From Rhodoferax sp. BLA1 (lineage in GTDB: Bacteria; Pseudomonadota; Gammaproteobacteria; Burkholderiales; Burkholderiaceae_C): a stretch of 64,000 nt of DNA. The stretch is from contig NZ_SZVI01000009.1 in the NCBI RefSeq assembly GCF_013416775.1, forward strand, positions 372,001 to 436,000, in the 5' to 3' direction. This document shows positions 1 to 7,725 of this stretch, piece by piece (positions within the stretch are counted from its first letter, which is position 1; every line of letters begins with the position of its first letter). Both the position numbers and the translations under genes were made by a program. The notes under the pieces were generated by a model. That model was not told the DNA's origin. It saw nothing but the letters and a program-made list of their open reading frames with translations, and made no database searches.

Positions 1-1286
1 GCCCACAAGAAGATGCCGGCCTTGGGTTCACAAAATATCTCAAACCCGGCCTTGAGCAAGAGGGAGGCGGTGGCCACATGGGCCTTGGCGAGGCGTTCGC
101 GCAGACCCTTGACATGTTTGCGACAGCGGCCATCGGTCAATGCACCGTGAGCCAGGCGTTCACTGAACTCGCTGGAGGTCAAACCCGAAATCATCTTGAG
201 CTGGGCCAGATCTTCCAGCAGGTCCGGGCTGGCCGCCACATAACCGACCCGGATATTAGGTGAAATGGTTTTGGAGAAACTGCTGATGTAGATGACGCGG
301 TTGAGTTGGTCCAGACTGGCCAGGGACGGACGAGGCTCCGGGTCCAGATCGGCGTAGATGTCGTTCTCGACCACCAGAAAGTTGTGTTTGTCAGCCAGCT
401 GCATCACCCGGTGCAGATGCGAGAGCTGGGCAATCGATCCCGTCGGGCTGTGCAGCCGTGGCTGGGTGAAAAACACCTTGGGTTGTTCTTCGACCACCAG
501 CCGCTCCAACTCGGCCAGATCGTAGCCGTTAGGTGTGCGTGGCACACCAATCAGGCGCGCGCCCAGGAACCGCAGTGAAAACAGCAGGTTCGGATAACCC
601 GGGTCATCCACCAGCACCGCGTCGCCCGGGCGTATCAGTCTGCGCGCCACCAAGTCCATGGCCTGGCTGGAGCCCTGGGTCAATAACACCTGCTCGGGCG
701 GCACCGAAATTTCCTGCTCGGCCAACATCTCACACACCAGTTGGCGCAAAGGTGGGTATCCCTTGGGTTCACCATAACCACTGAGCTCCGTCTCTTCGGT
801 GGCCAGACTGCGCAGCGCCCGGCGCACGCCGTCCTGAAACAACCAGTCCCCCGGCAGCCAGCCGCAGCCCGGCTTCAGCCGCAGTGCCCGGTTCTCAAAA
901 ATGCGGCGCAGGTACCACATCGAATCAAAGTTGAAGTTCGGGCCGTCACCTGCCACCGCCGCCACCGACAGCGGTCGGTTCTTGACAAAAAAACCCGAAT
1001 GCGGCCGGGAAGAGAAATAACCCTGGGCCACCAGACGGTCATACGCATCGACCACGGTGAACACACTCACATTGTGGGCGTGGGCAAACTGGCGGATGGA
1101 CGGTGCCTTGGAGCCGGGCCGCAGTGAGCCGTCTTCGATGTCAGCGCGAAAACCTGCCACGATCTGCAGGACCAGGGGGGTGGAACTCTGGGGGTTCAGT
1201 GTCAACATGAGCAATCTGTTGGGTGAGCGGACGACGGCCACATTGTCCAGGCTCGTGCCCCGATACGGTGTGTTCAATGTGTGCAT
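1..1286 (-). CDS. MocR/GabR-type transcriptional regulator (3' end outside window)
   Basis: Reading the minus strand from an ATG at 1286 gives an open frame to the window edge. It has an N-terminal GntR-type winged helix (residues about 27-95, with RPGSKAPSIRQFAHAHNVS and the wing RPHSGFFV), followed by a fold-type I aminotransferase domain (GYGEPKGYPPLRQLV; LTQGSSQAMDLVARRL; DDPGYPNLLF; ENDIYADL; and the PLP lysine in SSFSKTISPNIRVGY). This is the MocR family, whose members bind PLP and often control neighbouring GABA, taurine or PLP genes. It is divergent from gabT, so it probably regulates the gab/pot cluster. An in-frame ATG at 1208 is an alternative start; neither has a good ribosome-binding site. 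The C-terminus is outside the window. Family certain, ligand inferred. Confidence 0.9.
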   Translation of the reverse strand, partial: MHTLNTPYRGTSLDNVAVVRSPNRLLMLTLNPQSSTPLVLQIVAGFRADIEDGSLRPGSKAPSIRQFAHAHNVSVFTVVDAYDRLVAQGYFSSRPHSGFFVKNRPLSVAAVAGDGPNFNFDSMWYLRRIFENRALRLKPGCGWLPGDWLFQDGVRRALRSLATEETELSGYGEPKGYPPLRQLVCEMLAEQEISVPPEQVLLTQGSSQAMDLVARRLIRPGDAVLVDDPGYPNLLFSLRFLGARLIGVPRTPNGYDLAELERLVVEEQPKVFFTQPRLHSPTGSIAQLSHLHRVMQLADKHNFLVVENDIYADLDPEPRPSLASLDQLNRVIYISSFSKTISPNIRVGYVAASPDLLEDLAQLKMISGLTSSEFSERLAHGALTDGRCRKHVKGLRERLAKAHVATASLLLKAGFEIFCEPKAGIFLW

Positions 1287-1335
1287 CCAAAGGAAATAGC
1301 GCGGCCTGTGCCAAGTGTGTTTGTCATAGGGTTGC

Positions 1336-1420
1336 ACTGTATTGTGTGCGGGACCTGCACAGTACATCCTCAAAATAAGCCTGACTGTATATGGTTGATC
1401 CAGATCAACAACTCTACAGT
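1336..1420. promoter_or_regulatory. Divergent control region with repeated ACTGTAT half-sites
   Basis: Between the MocR-type regulator and gabT, ACTGTAT occurs at 1336-1342 and 1384-1390, and its inverse TACAGT at 1415-1420. MocR-family proteins commonly bind repeated half-sites between themselves and their target, so these are candidate operators. This is inference from position and repetition only. Confidence 0.3.
1395..1408. promoter_or_regulatory. FNR/ANR-type box upstream of gabT
   Basis: The sequence TTGATCCAGATCAA matches the FNR/ANR consensus TTGATNNNNATCAA at every fixed position and is extended by one more paired base on each side (GTTGATC-CA-GATCAAC). It ends 55 bp before the gabT ATG, a spacing that allows class II activation or repression. 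An oxygen-responsive regulator acting on the gab/pot operon is inferred. Confidence 0.6.
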
Positions 1421-1463
1421 GCATCAACTGTGTTTTCTAAATCACCCACTGCTTAGGAGAAGT

Positions 1464-2756
1464 ATGTTGACCAAAACCCTCAAAACCAATGCCGACCTGA
1501 TGGCCCGCCGCAGAGCCGCCATTCCCCGTGGTGTGGGTCAAAGCCACGAAGTGTTCATTGCGCGGGCCGAGAACGCCGAAATCTGGGACGTGGAGGGCAC
1601 ACGCTACATCGACTTTGCCGGTGGTATTGCGGTACTCAACACCGGCCATGGTCGCCCCGAGATCAAGGAAGCCGTCAAGGCGCAGATCGACCTGTTCACC
1701 CACACCTGCTTCCAGGTGCTGGCCTACGAGTCGTATGTGGAACTGGCCGAACGTTTCAACGCCCTGGCGCCCGGCGACTTTGCCAAAAAGACGCTGTTCT
1801 TGACCACCGGTGCCGAGGCCGTGGAAAACGCGATCAAGATCGCCCGCTCACACACCAAACGCAGCGCGGTGATTGCCTTCACCAGCGGCTACCACGGCCG
1901 CACCCTGCTCACCCTGGGGCTGACCGGCAAGGTGGCACCGTACAAAACCGGCTTTGGCCCCTTCCCTGGCGAAATTTTTCACGCCCAGTTCCCTAACGAA
2001 ACCCACGGCGTGAGTGTGGATGACTCAATCGCCTCAATTGAATCGATCTTGAAGAACGATGTCGAAGCCAGCCGCGTGGCAGCCATCATTGTGGAACCAG
2101 TGCAAGGTGAAGGTGGCTTCAATGTGGCGCCCACAGACTTTTTGCAGCGGGTTCGTACCCTGTGTGATCAACACGGCATCCTGATGATTGTGGACGAGAT
2201 CCAGACCGGCGCTGGCCGCACCGGCACCTGGTTTGCCATCGAACACAGCGGTGTGGCACCCGACATGATCACCATGGCCAAGTCCATGGCGGGTGGTTAC
2301 CCGATCTCCGGGGTAGTGGGCCGCGCCGAGGTGATGGACGCCCCGGCTGCCGGTGGTCTGGGTGGCACCTACGCCGGTAGTCCCATCGCCTGCGCCGCCG
2401 CCCTGGCGGTGCTGGATGTGTTCGAGAAAGACAACTTGCTGGAACGCAGCCGCAGCATGGGCGCCCACTTGGTGACGCGTCTGGAAGCGATGGCAGCCAA
2501 GGACAAACGCATTGCCGCCGTGCGCGGTCTGGGTGCGATGGTGGCCTTTGAATTGTGCAAAGACGGTGATCCGCACCAACCCAGTGCAGAACTGGCCAAA
2601 GCGCTGGCAGCGGAGGCCACCAAGCGTGGCTTGATCCTGCTGACCTGCGGCACGTATGGCAATGTGGTGCGTATTCTGGTGCCTTTGACCGCCAGCGACG
2701 CCATCGTGAATGAGGGCCTGGACATCATCGAAGCCTGCCTGGCAGCAACGGCCTGA
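1464..2756 (+). CDS. gabT: 4-aminobutyrate aminotransferase
   Basis: PLP-dependent class III (omega) aminotransferase, 430 residues. It transfers the amino group of GABA (or 5-aminovalerate) to 2-oxoglutarate, giving succinate semialdehyde. Seen: [11 protein letters not shown]-like N-terminal region (here [16 protein letters not shown]), the cofactor phosphate loop in [20 protein letters not shown], the EPVQGEGGF segment, the [11 protein letters not shown] motif that holds the PLP-binding aspartate, and the Schiff-base lysine in [14 protein letters not shown]. The start at 1464 is chosen because TAGGAGA precedes it; an upstream in-frame ATG at 1281 would overlap the divergent regulator. First gene of the probable gabT-transporter-gabD operon and partner of the gabD at the far end. 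Confidence 0.95.
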   Translation: MLTKTLKTNADLMARRRAAIPRGVGQSHEVFIARAENAEIWDVEGTRYIDFAGGIAVLNTGHGRPEIKEAVKAQIDLFTHTCFQVLAYESYVELAERFNALAPGDFAKKTLFLTTGAEAVENAIKIARSHTKRSAVIAFTSGYHGRTLLTLGLTGKVAPYKTGFGPFPGEIFHAQFPNETHGVSVDDSIASIESILKNDVEASRVAAIIVEPVQGEGGFNVAPTDFLQRVRTLCDQHGILMIVDEIQTGAGRTGTWFAIEHSGVAPDMITMAKSMAGGYPISGVVGRAEVMDAPAAGGLGGTYAGSPIACAAALAVLDVFEKDNLLERSRSMGAHLVTRLEAMAAKDKRIAAVRGLGAMVAFELCKDGDPHQPSAELAKALAAEATKRGLILLTCGTYGNVVRILVPLTASDAIVNEGLDIIEACLAATA

Positions 2757-2763
2757 CTGGCAC

Positions 2764-2837
2764 ACTATTTGCATAGATAAAACAGCTTGTAGCCCTTATT
2801 TCATGGGCTTAGAGTGCTTTTGAAAGAATAGCAAATA
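2764..2837 (+). repeat. Dispersed palindromic repeat, copy 1
   Basis: Core AGCCCTTATTTCATGGGCTTAGAG, with outer arms (CTATTTGCATAG and AATAGCAAAT) that also pair roughly. It fills the gabT to ABC-ATPase gap and ends at the ATPase start codon, which has no separate Shine-Dalgarno sequence. One of twelve related copies in the window. Confidence 0.75.
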
Positions 2838-3929
2838 ATGGCCTTATCCGAACCCCTGGTCCGCTTCTCCGGCATTCAAAAGACCTACGACGGCAGCACC
2901 CTGGTGGTGCGTGACCTGAACCTCGACATCCAGAGTGGTGAATTTCTATCGCTGCTCGGGCCATCGGGTTCCGGCAAGACCACCACCCTGATGATGCTGG
3001 CCGGTTTTGAGTCGCCCACCGCCGGAGACATTTTGTTGAATGGCCGCCAGATCACCGGCACGCCACCGCACAAACGCAACTTTGGCATGGTGTTCCAGAA
3101 CTACGCGCTGTTTCCCCACATGAACGTGGCGCAAAACGTGGCCTACCCGCTCACGGTGCGCGATGTGCCCAAGGCCGAGCAGGAACAGCGTGTCAAGAAG
3201 GCGCTGGACATGGTGCGCCTCTCGGGCATGGGGGACCGGTTGCCGGCCAGGCTCTCGGGCGGCCAGCAACAACGAGTGGCGCTAGCGCGGGCGCTGGTGT
3301 TCAACCCGCAAATGGTGCTGATGGACGAGCCGCTGGGTGCGCTGGACAAGCAGTTGCGTGAACACATGCAGATCGAGCTCAAGGAGTTGCACCACCAGCT
3401 GGGTGTGACCTTTGTCTACGTGACCCACGACCAGGGTGAGGCCCTGACCATGAGTGACCGCGTGGCGGTGTTCAACGAAGGCATCATCCAGCAGCTGGCC
3501 GATGCCCAGTCGCTGTACGAGACCCCCTCCAACCGCTTTGTGGCCGGTTTTGTGGGTGACAGCACGGTGCTGCGCGGCACGCTGGGGCAGGATGCCGACA
3601 GCATCCACCTCACTGGCCTGGGGGTGAGCCTGCGCGGACTCAACATCAACCAGAGTACCAGCGGCGCAAAGGTAGAGGCCTGTGTCCGCCCTGAACGTAT
3701 TGCCTTGTCCCTGGACGCACCCAGCCAATCCAACTGCCTGACGGCCCATGTGGTAGACATCGTTTATTACGGTGACCACGTGCGCCTGTTGTGCAAGCTG
3801 GGGCCCGAGCAGCCCCAGGCGGTGGTCAAACTCGCATTGATCCACCCCTGTGCCCAACACCCGCCCGAGCCTGGCAGCACGGTGTACCTGGCGTTCCCGC
3901 CCGAATACACCCGCATCTACGCCGTGTGA
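2838..3929 (+). CDS. ABC transporter ATPase, polyamine/GABA type (PotA family)
   Basis: 363-residue ATPase energising uptake through the two permeases downstream. Walker A GPSGSGKTT lies at residues 41-49, the Q-loop in VFQNYALFPHMNV, the signature LSGGQQQRVALARAL around residue 137, Walker B in VLMDEPLGALDK, and the H-loop in VYVTHDQGEA. A C-terminal TOBE_2-like region follows (about 270-363). This architecture is that of the spermidine/putrescine/2-aminoethylphosphonate/Fe3+ importer group. The setting between gabT and gabD suggests putrescine, spermidine or GABA as substrate. The start codon abuts repeat copy 1 and lacks a clear ribosome-binding site, so translation may depend on the upstream gene. 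Confidence 0.93.
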   Translation: MALSEPLVRFSGIQKTYDGSTLVVRDLNLDIQSGEFLSLLGPSGSGKTTTLMMLAGFESPTAGDILLNGRQITGTPPHKRNFGMVFQNYALFPHMNVAQNVAYPLTVRDVPKAEQEQRVKKALDMVRLSGMGDRLPARLSGGQQQRVALARALVFNPQMVLMDEPLGALDKQLREHMQIELKELHHQLGVTFVYVTHDQGEALTMSDRVAVFNEGIIQQLADAQSLYETPSNRFVAGFVGDSTVLRGTLGQDADSIHLTGLGVSLRGLNINQSTSGAKVEACVRPERIALSLDAPSQSNCLTAHVVDIVYYGDHVRLLCKLGPEQPQAVVKLALIHPCAQHPPEPGSTVYLAFPPEYTRIYAV

Positions 3930-3991
3930 GCTGTTGGCACTTCCGTTTTCCCTCCCTGCCCTTCACCCACTACCCAAAGGAACTGTTCCCC

Positions 3992-5023
3992 ATGAAAAAA
4001 AGCCTGATCGCACTGGCATCCCTGTCAGCCTGCCTCACCCTGTCGGCGCACGCGCAAGAAGCCATCACCGTGGTGAACTTCGGTGGCGCCAATGCCAATG
4101 CCCAGAAAGTGGCCTACTACGAACCGATTGCCAAAGAGGGCATCAAGGTGACCGCGGTGGAATACAACGGTGAACAAGCCAAGATCAAGGCCATGGTCGA
4201 CACCAAGAACGTGACCTGGGACGTGGTCGAGGTGGAATCCCCCGACGTGGCCCGTGGCTGCGACGAGGGCCTGTTCGAAAAACTCGACTACAGCAAGATT
4301 GCCCCCAAGGCTGACCTGTTGCCCTCCGCTGTCAGCGAGTGCGGTGTGGGTGTGTTTGTCTGGTCCACCGTGATGGCCTACAACGGCGACAAACTCAAGA
4401 GCGCCCCCACCAGCTGGGCCGATTTCTTTGACACCAAAAAGATCCCCGGCAAACGCGGCATGCGCAAAGGTGCCCGCTACAACCTCGAATTTGCCCTGCT
4501 GGCCGACGGCGTGAAACCGGCTGACGTGTACAAGGTGCTGGCGACCAAAGACGGTGCCGAACGTGCCTTCAAGAAGCTGACCGAACTCAAACCCAGCATC
4601 CAATGGTGGGAAGCCGGTGCCCAAGCACCCCAGTTCCTGGTAGCCGGTGACGTGGTTCTCTCGACCGTCTACAACGGCCGTGTCGACGCCGCCAACCGCG
4701 AAGGCCGCAACCTGCAGATCTACTGGCCCGGTGGCATTTATGACCTGGACTACTGGGTGATCCCCAAGGGCACGGCCAAAAAGGACGCTGCCTACAAGTT
4801 CATCGCCTACGCCTCCAAGCCGGAAAACCAGGCCGTGTACGCCCAGAACATCGCCTACGGCCCGACCAACAAGAAGGCCCTGGCCAAGCTGGACAAGAAG
4901 GTGCTTGACAACCTGCCCACCTCGGACAAAAACGCCAAGGATTCGCTCCAGTTCAACACCACGTTCTGGGCTGACCAGGGCGAGGCTTTGGAAAAACGTT
5001 TCGCCGCCTGGGCCACCCAGTAA
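3992..5023 (+). CDS. Periplasmic substrate-binding protein of the polyamine/GABA-type ABC transporter
   Basis: 343 residues. The N-terminal signal peptide MKKSLIALASLSACLTLSAHA is followed by mature QEAITVVNFGG. The fold is that of PotD/PotF-type extracellular solute-binding proteins (family 1/8): NFGGANANAQKVAYY, DVVEVESPDVARGC, WSTVMAYNGDKLK, SWADFFDTKKIPGKRG, and the C-terminal YDLDYWVIPKGTAKKDAAYKF. It captures substrate in the periplasm and delivers it to the two permeases that follow. The start at 3992 gives a clean signal peptide; longer in-frame readings run back into the ATPase gene. The exact ligand cannot be read from the sequence. Confidence 0.92.
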   Translation: MKKSLIALASLSACLTLSAHAQEAITVVNFGGANANAQKVAYYEPIAKEGIKVTAVEYNGEQAKIKAMVDTKNVTWDVVEVESPDVARGCDEGLFEKLDYSKIAPKADLLPSAVSECGVGVFVWSTVMAYNGDKLKSAPTSWADFFDTKKIPGKRGMRKGARYNLEFALLADGVKPADVYKVLATKDGAERAFKKLTELKPSIQWWEAGAQAPQFLVAGDVVLSTVYNGRVDAANREGRNLQIYWPGGIYDLDYWVIPKGTAKKDAAYKFIAYASKPENQAVYAQNIAYGPTNKKALAKLDKKVLDNLPTSDKNAKDSLQFNTTFWADQGEALEKRFAAWATQ

Positions 5024-5050
5024 ACCGCCGCAGCTCAGGAGCAGCCCACC

Positions 5051-6292
5051 ATGCCGATGCCAACCAGTGCCAACCCGCCCTTGGGCGACCTGCGCGCCGC
5101 ACTCGCGCGTGCACAGTCACGCCGCAAATGGCGGGCCTTCACGTTGACGGTGCCTTTGCTGGTGTTTCTGCTGCTGACGCTGCTGGTCCCAATAGCTGCG
5201 CTGCTGATGCGCGCGGTGGAAAACCCTGAGGTGGCCAAGGCCCTGCCCACCACGGTGAAGGCCTTGGCCACCTGGGACCGGCAATCCCAACCCAGTGCTG
5301 GCGCTTATGCCGCGCTGGTGAAAGACCTGTCCCACCTGCCTGACACGTCGGACGCGGGCGCCCTGGCGCGCCGCCTCAACACCGAAGCGCCCGGTGCCCG
5401 CTCCCTCATCATGGGCGCCTACCGGGCCCTGCCGATCGAAGGGGATGCAGAAGCGGTGCGCCAACAACTGCTGGACAAAGACCCGCGCTGGGCAGAAACA
5501 GAATTCTGGCAAGCCATCGCCAAAAACGGCTCACGCTGGACACCCGACTACCTGCTGGCGTCGGTCGATCTGCGCCGCGATGCCCAGGGTGATCTTGCGC
5601 GCATGCCCGAAGAACAACGCGCCTACGGCGGCATTTTGCTGCGCACCTTCCAGGTCAGCCTGATCATCACCGTGATGTGCTTGCTGCTGGCTTACCCGCT
5701 GGCCTACTGGCTCTCCACCCTGCCCGAGCGCCAGGCCAATCTGCTGATGATTGTGGTGCTGGTGCCGTTCTGGACCTCGATCCTGGTGCGCGTGGCCGCA
5801 TGGATTGTGCTGCTGCAATCCGAAGGGCTGATCAACACCGCCTTGATCGACATCGGTGTCATCAGCAAGCCGCTGGAGCTGCTGTTCAACCGCACCGGCG
5901 TGATCATTTCCATGACCCATATCCTGCTGCCTTTCATGATCCTGCCGCTCTACAGCGTCATGAAAAGTGTGCCCCCGACCTATGTGCGCGCCGCCGTGTC
6001 GCTGGGCAGTGCGCCGCTGGCCGCCTTCGCGCGGGTGTATGTGCCACAAACCCTGCCCGGCGTCGGTGCAGGTGCGCTGCTGGTGTTCATCCTGTCGATT
6101 GGTTACTACATCACACCGGCCCTGCTCGGTGGTGCCGACGACCAGATGCTGAGTTATTACATCGCCCGCTACACCAACGTGGAAGTCAACTGGGGCATGG
6201 CCTGCGCACTGGGCGCCTTGCTATTGGCCACCACCATGCTGCTCTATGGTGTGTACCGCCGTCTGGGCAAGACCGACCTGGCCCTGGCATAA
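5051..6292 (+). CDS. ABC transporter permease (PotB-like)
   Basis: 413-residue inner-membrane permease. The first membrane helix (about residues 32-54) is followed by a roughly 130-residue soluble insertion (about 58-190, charged and helix-rich) before the usual binding-protein-dependent transport fold. That fold has a cluster of helices from LRTFQVSLIITVMCLLLAY onward and the EAA-type coupling loop around RAAVSLGSAPLAAFARVYVPQ. The large loop after the first helix makes it longer than E. coli PotB (about 285 residues), as in many proteobacterial polyamine-type permeases. AGGAGC lies ahead of the start. It pairs with the next gene to form the channel. Confidence 0.92.
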   Translation: MPMPTSANPPLGDLRAALARAQSRRKWRAFTLTVPLLVFLLLTLLVPIAALLMRAVENPEVAKALPTTVKALATWDRQSQPSAGAYAALVKDLSHLPDTSDAGALARRLNTEAPGARSLIMGAYRALPIEGDAEAVRQQLLDKDPRWAETEFWQAIAKNGSRWTPDYLLASVDLRRDAQGDLARMPEEQRAYGGILLRTFQVSLIITVMCLLLAYPLAYWLSTLPERQANLLMIVVLVPFWTSILVRVAAWIVLLQSEGLINTALIDIGVISKPLELLFNRTGVIISMTHILLPFMILPLYSVMKSVPPTYVRAAVSLGSAPLAAFARVYVPQTLPGVGAGALLVFILSIGYYITPALLGGADDQMLSYYIARYTNVEVNWGMACALGALLLATTMLLYGVYRRLGKTDLALA

Positions 6293-6317
6293 AAAGCACC
6301 GCGATCGGAAGACCCCC

Positions 6318-7136
6318 ATGTTCAAGCTGCCCCAATTTCCCCTGTACTACACCCTGGCCGACAAACTGGGCTGGTGGGCGCTGCGCCTGGTCTGCGTGGC
6401 GGTGCTCATCTACCTGCTGGCCCCGATCCTAGCCATCATTCCGCTGTCGTTTTCCAGCAGCTCCTTCCTGAGTTACCCCATGCCGGGTCTGTCGCTGCGC
6501 TGGTATGAAAACCTCTTCAACGCGCCCGAATGGGCCAACGCCACCCGCAACAGCTTCATCGTGGCACCTGCGGCCACCATCATCGCCACCGTGCTGGGCA
6601 CACTGGCCGCCGTCGGCCTGGCTCGTACCGACTTCCGCTTCAAGGGCCTGCTCATGGCGGTGCTGATCGCGCCGATGGTGGTGCCCATCATCGTGGTCGG
6701 TGTGGCCACTTACCTGTACTTCGCGCCGCTGGGCCTGACCGACAGTTATGTCGGGCTGATTGCGGTGCATGCCGCCTTGGGCGCACCCTTTGTGTTGACC
6801 ACGGTGCTGGCCACGCTGGCCAACTTCAATGACAACCTGATCCGCGCCTCACTCAGCCTGGGCGAAACACCGTTCAACACCTTCAGGCGCATCACCCTGC
6901 CGGTGATTGCGCCAGGCGTGATCTCGGGCGCGTTATTTGCCTTTGCCACCTCGTTTGACGAAGTGGTGGTGACCCTGTTCCTGGCCGGGGCCGAACAAAC
7001 CACCCTGCCGCGCCAGATGTTCACCGGCATCCGCGAAAACATCTCGCCCACCATCGCGGCCGTGGCCACACTGCTGATCCTGTTCACCACCAGCTTGCTG
7101 CTGGTGCTGGAGTGGTTGCGTGGGCGGCGGCGTTAG
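6318..7136 (+). CDS. ABC transporter permease (PotC-like)
   Basis: 272-residue second permease. It has six predicted membrane segments (first about residues 20-45, LRLVCVAVLIYLLAPILAII) and the EAA loop IRASLSLGETPFNTFRRITLP, which docks on the ATPase. WYENLFNAPEWANATRNSF is typical of the PotC/YdcV group. The start at 6318 (MFKLPQF) is chosen because it lies 25 bp after the previous gene. Together with the preceding ATPase, binding protein and PotB-like permease it completes one importer. Repeat copy 2 lies immediately downstream. Confidence 0.92.
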   Translation: MFKLPQFPLYYTLADKLGWWALRLVCVAVLIYLLAPILAIIPLSFSSSSFLSYPMPGLSLRWYENLFNAPEWANATRNSFIVAPAATIIATVLGTLAAVGLARTDFRFKGLLMAVLIAPMVVPIIVVGVATYLYFAPLGLTDSYVGLIAVHAALGAPFVLTTVLATLANFNDNLIRASLSLGETPFNTFRRITLPVIAPGVISGALFAFATSFDEVVVTLFLAGAEQTTLPRQMFTGIRENISPTIAAVATLLILFTTSLLLVLEWLRGRRR

Positions 7137-7167
7137 GCCTATCTGTGGTCTCTACCATGGTATTGGA

Positions 7168-7211
7168 TTGATAGCTGTTAGTCCTTATTTCATAAGGGCC
7201 AGAGAGCAATT
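7168..7211 (+). repeat. Dispersed palindromic repeat, copy 2
   Basis: GATAGCTGTTAG, then TCCTTATTTCATAAGGGCCAGAGAGC. It shows the same layout as copies 1 and 3: a left TAGCTG motif, a CCTTAT/ATAAGG palindrome and a right AGAG motif. Located between the PotC-like gene and the agmatinase remnant. Confidence 0.75.
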
Positions 7212-7259
7212 CCATTCATATCACTACCTGCTGAATGTCCAAGTAAAAACAAGCTACCC

Positions 7260-7655
7260 ATGACCCCAGCCGCTCCCAAAAACCAGCCCTTGTCTGGCAA
7301 TGCCATGCCGCGTTGTGGCGGCATCGCCTGCAAGATGCGTCTGCCGGTCGCCACAACGCCGCAAGGGCTAGACGCCCCGTATGTTGGTGTGCCGCTCGAC
7401 ATTGGCAACACCCCGTGTGACCCGAGTTTTGACATCGACGGCATCGACCCGGCCTATACCGGCACACCGGAGATTGATGGCCTGAGCCTGCCACAGGCGC
7501 TGGAGATCAACCGCGGCTGTCACGGGCTTAACATGGTGGGCTGTGATCTGGTCAAGGTGTCGCCACCGTATGACACGTCCGGCAACACCGCGTTGCTGGG
7601 CGCCAACCTGCTGTTCGAGATGTTGTGTGTGCTGCCGGGGGTACTCAAACGCTAG
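7260..7655 (+). pseudogene. Agmatinase (SpeB/ureohydrolase) remnant with large in-frame internal deletion
   Basis: An intact 131-codon frame encodes both ends of an agmatinase but not its middle. Residues about 16-49 (MPRCGGIACKMRLP...GLDAPYVGVPLDIG) match the N-terminus of the family. From residue 57 onward (SFDIDGIDPAY, then GTPEIDGLSLPQALEI, LNMVGCDLVKVSPPYD and ALLGANLLFEML) it matches the last 75 or so residues. About 180 residues are missing between them, including the first manganese-binding cluster (DxHxD type). A further short gap lies in DPAY-TGTPE, where family members usually read DPAxAPGTGTPE. A functional ureohydrolase is not expected. Its place among GABA and polyamine genes suggests the host once converted agmatine to putrescine here. 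No clear Shine-Dalgarno sequence is seen. Confidence 0.85.
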
Positions 7656-7711
7656 CAATTCAGAAGCTATTCACCCTTATTGAATAAGGGCTAGAGCCAT
7701 ATTTTTTATAG
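7652..7711 (+). repeat. Dispersed palindromic repeat, copy 3
   Basis: CTAGCAATTCAGAAGCTATTC followed by ACCCTTATTGAATAAGGGCTAGAG and an AT-rich right arm. Its left edge supplies the TAG stop codon of the agmatinase remnant. Its right edge ends just before the gabD ribosome-binding site. Confidence 0.8.
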
Positions 7712-7725
7712 ATTCAGGAGTTTTC

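Noticed and set aside
1281-1463. N-terminal extension of gabT from an ATG at 1281
   Set aside because: It would run through the FNR box and overlap the divergent regulator start; the ATG at 1464 has a good ribosome-binding site and family-like start.
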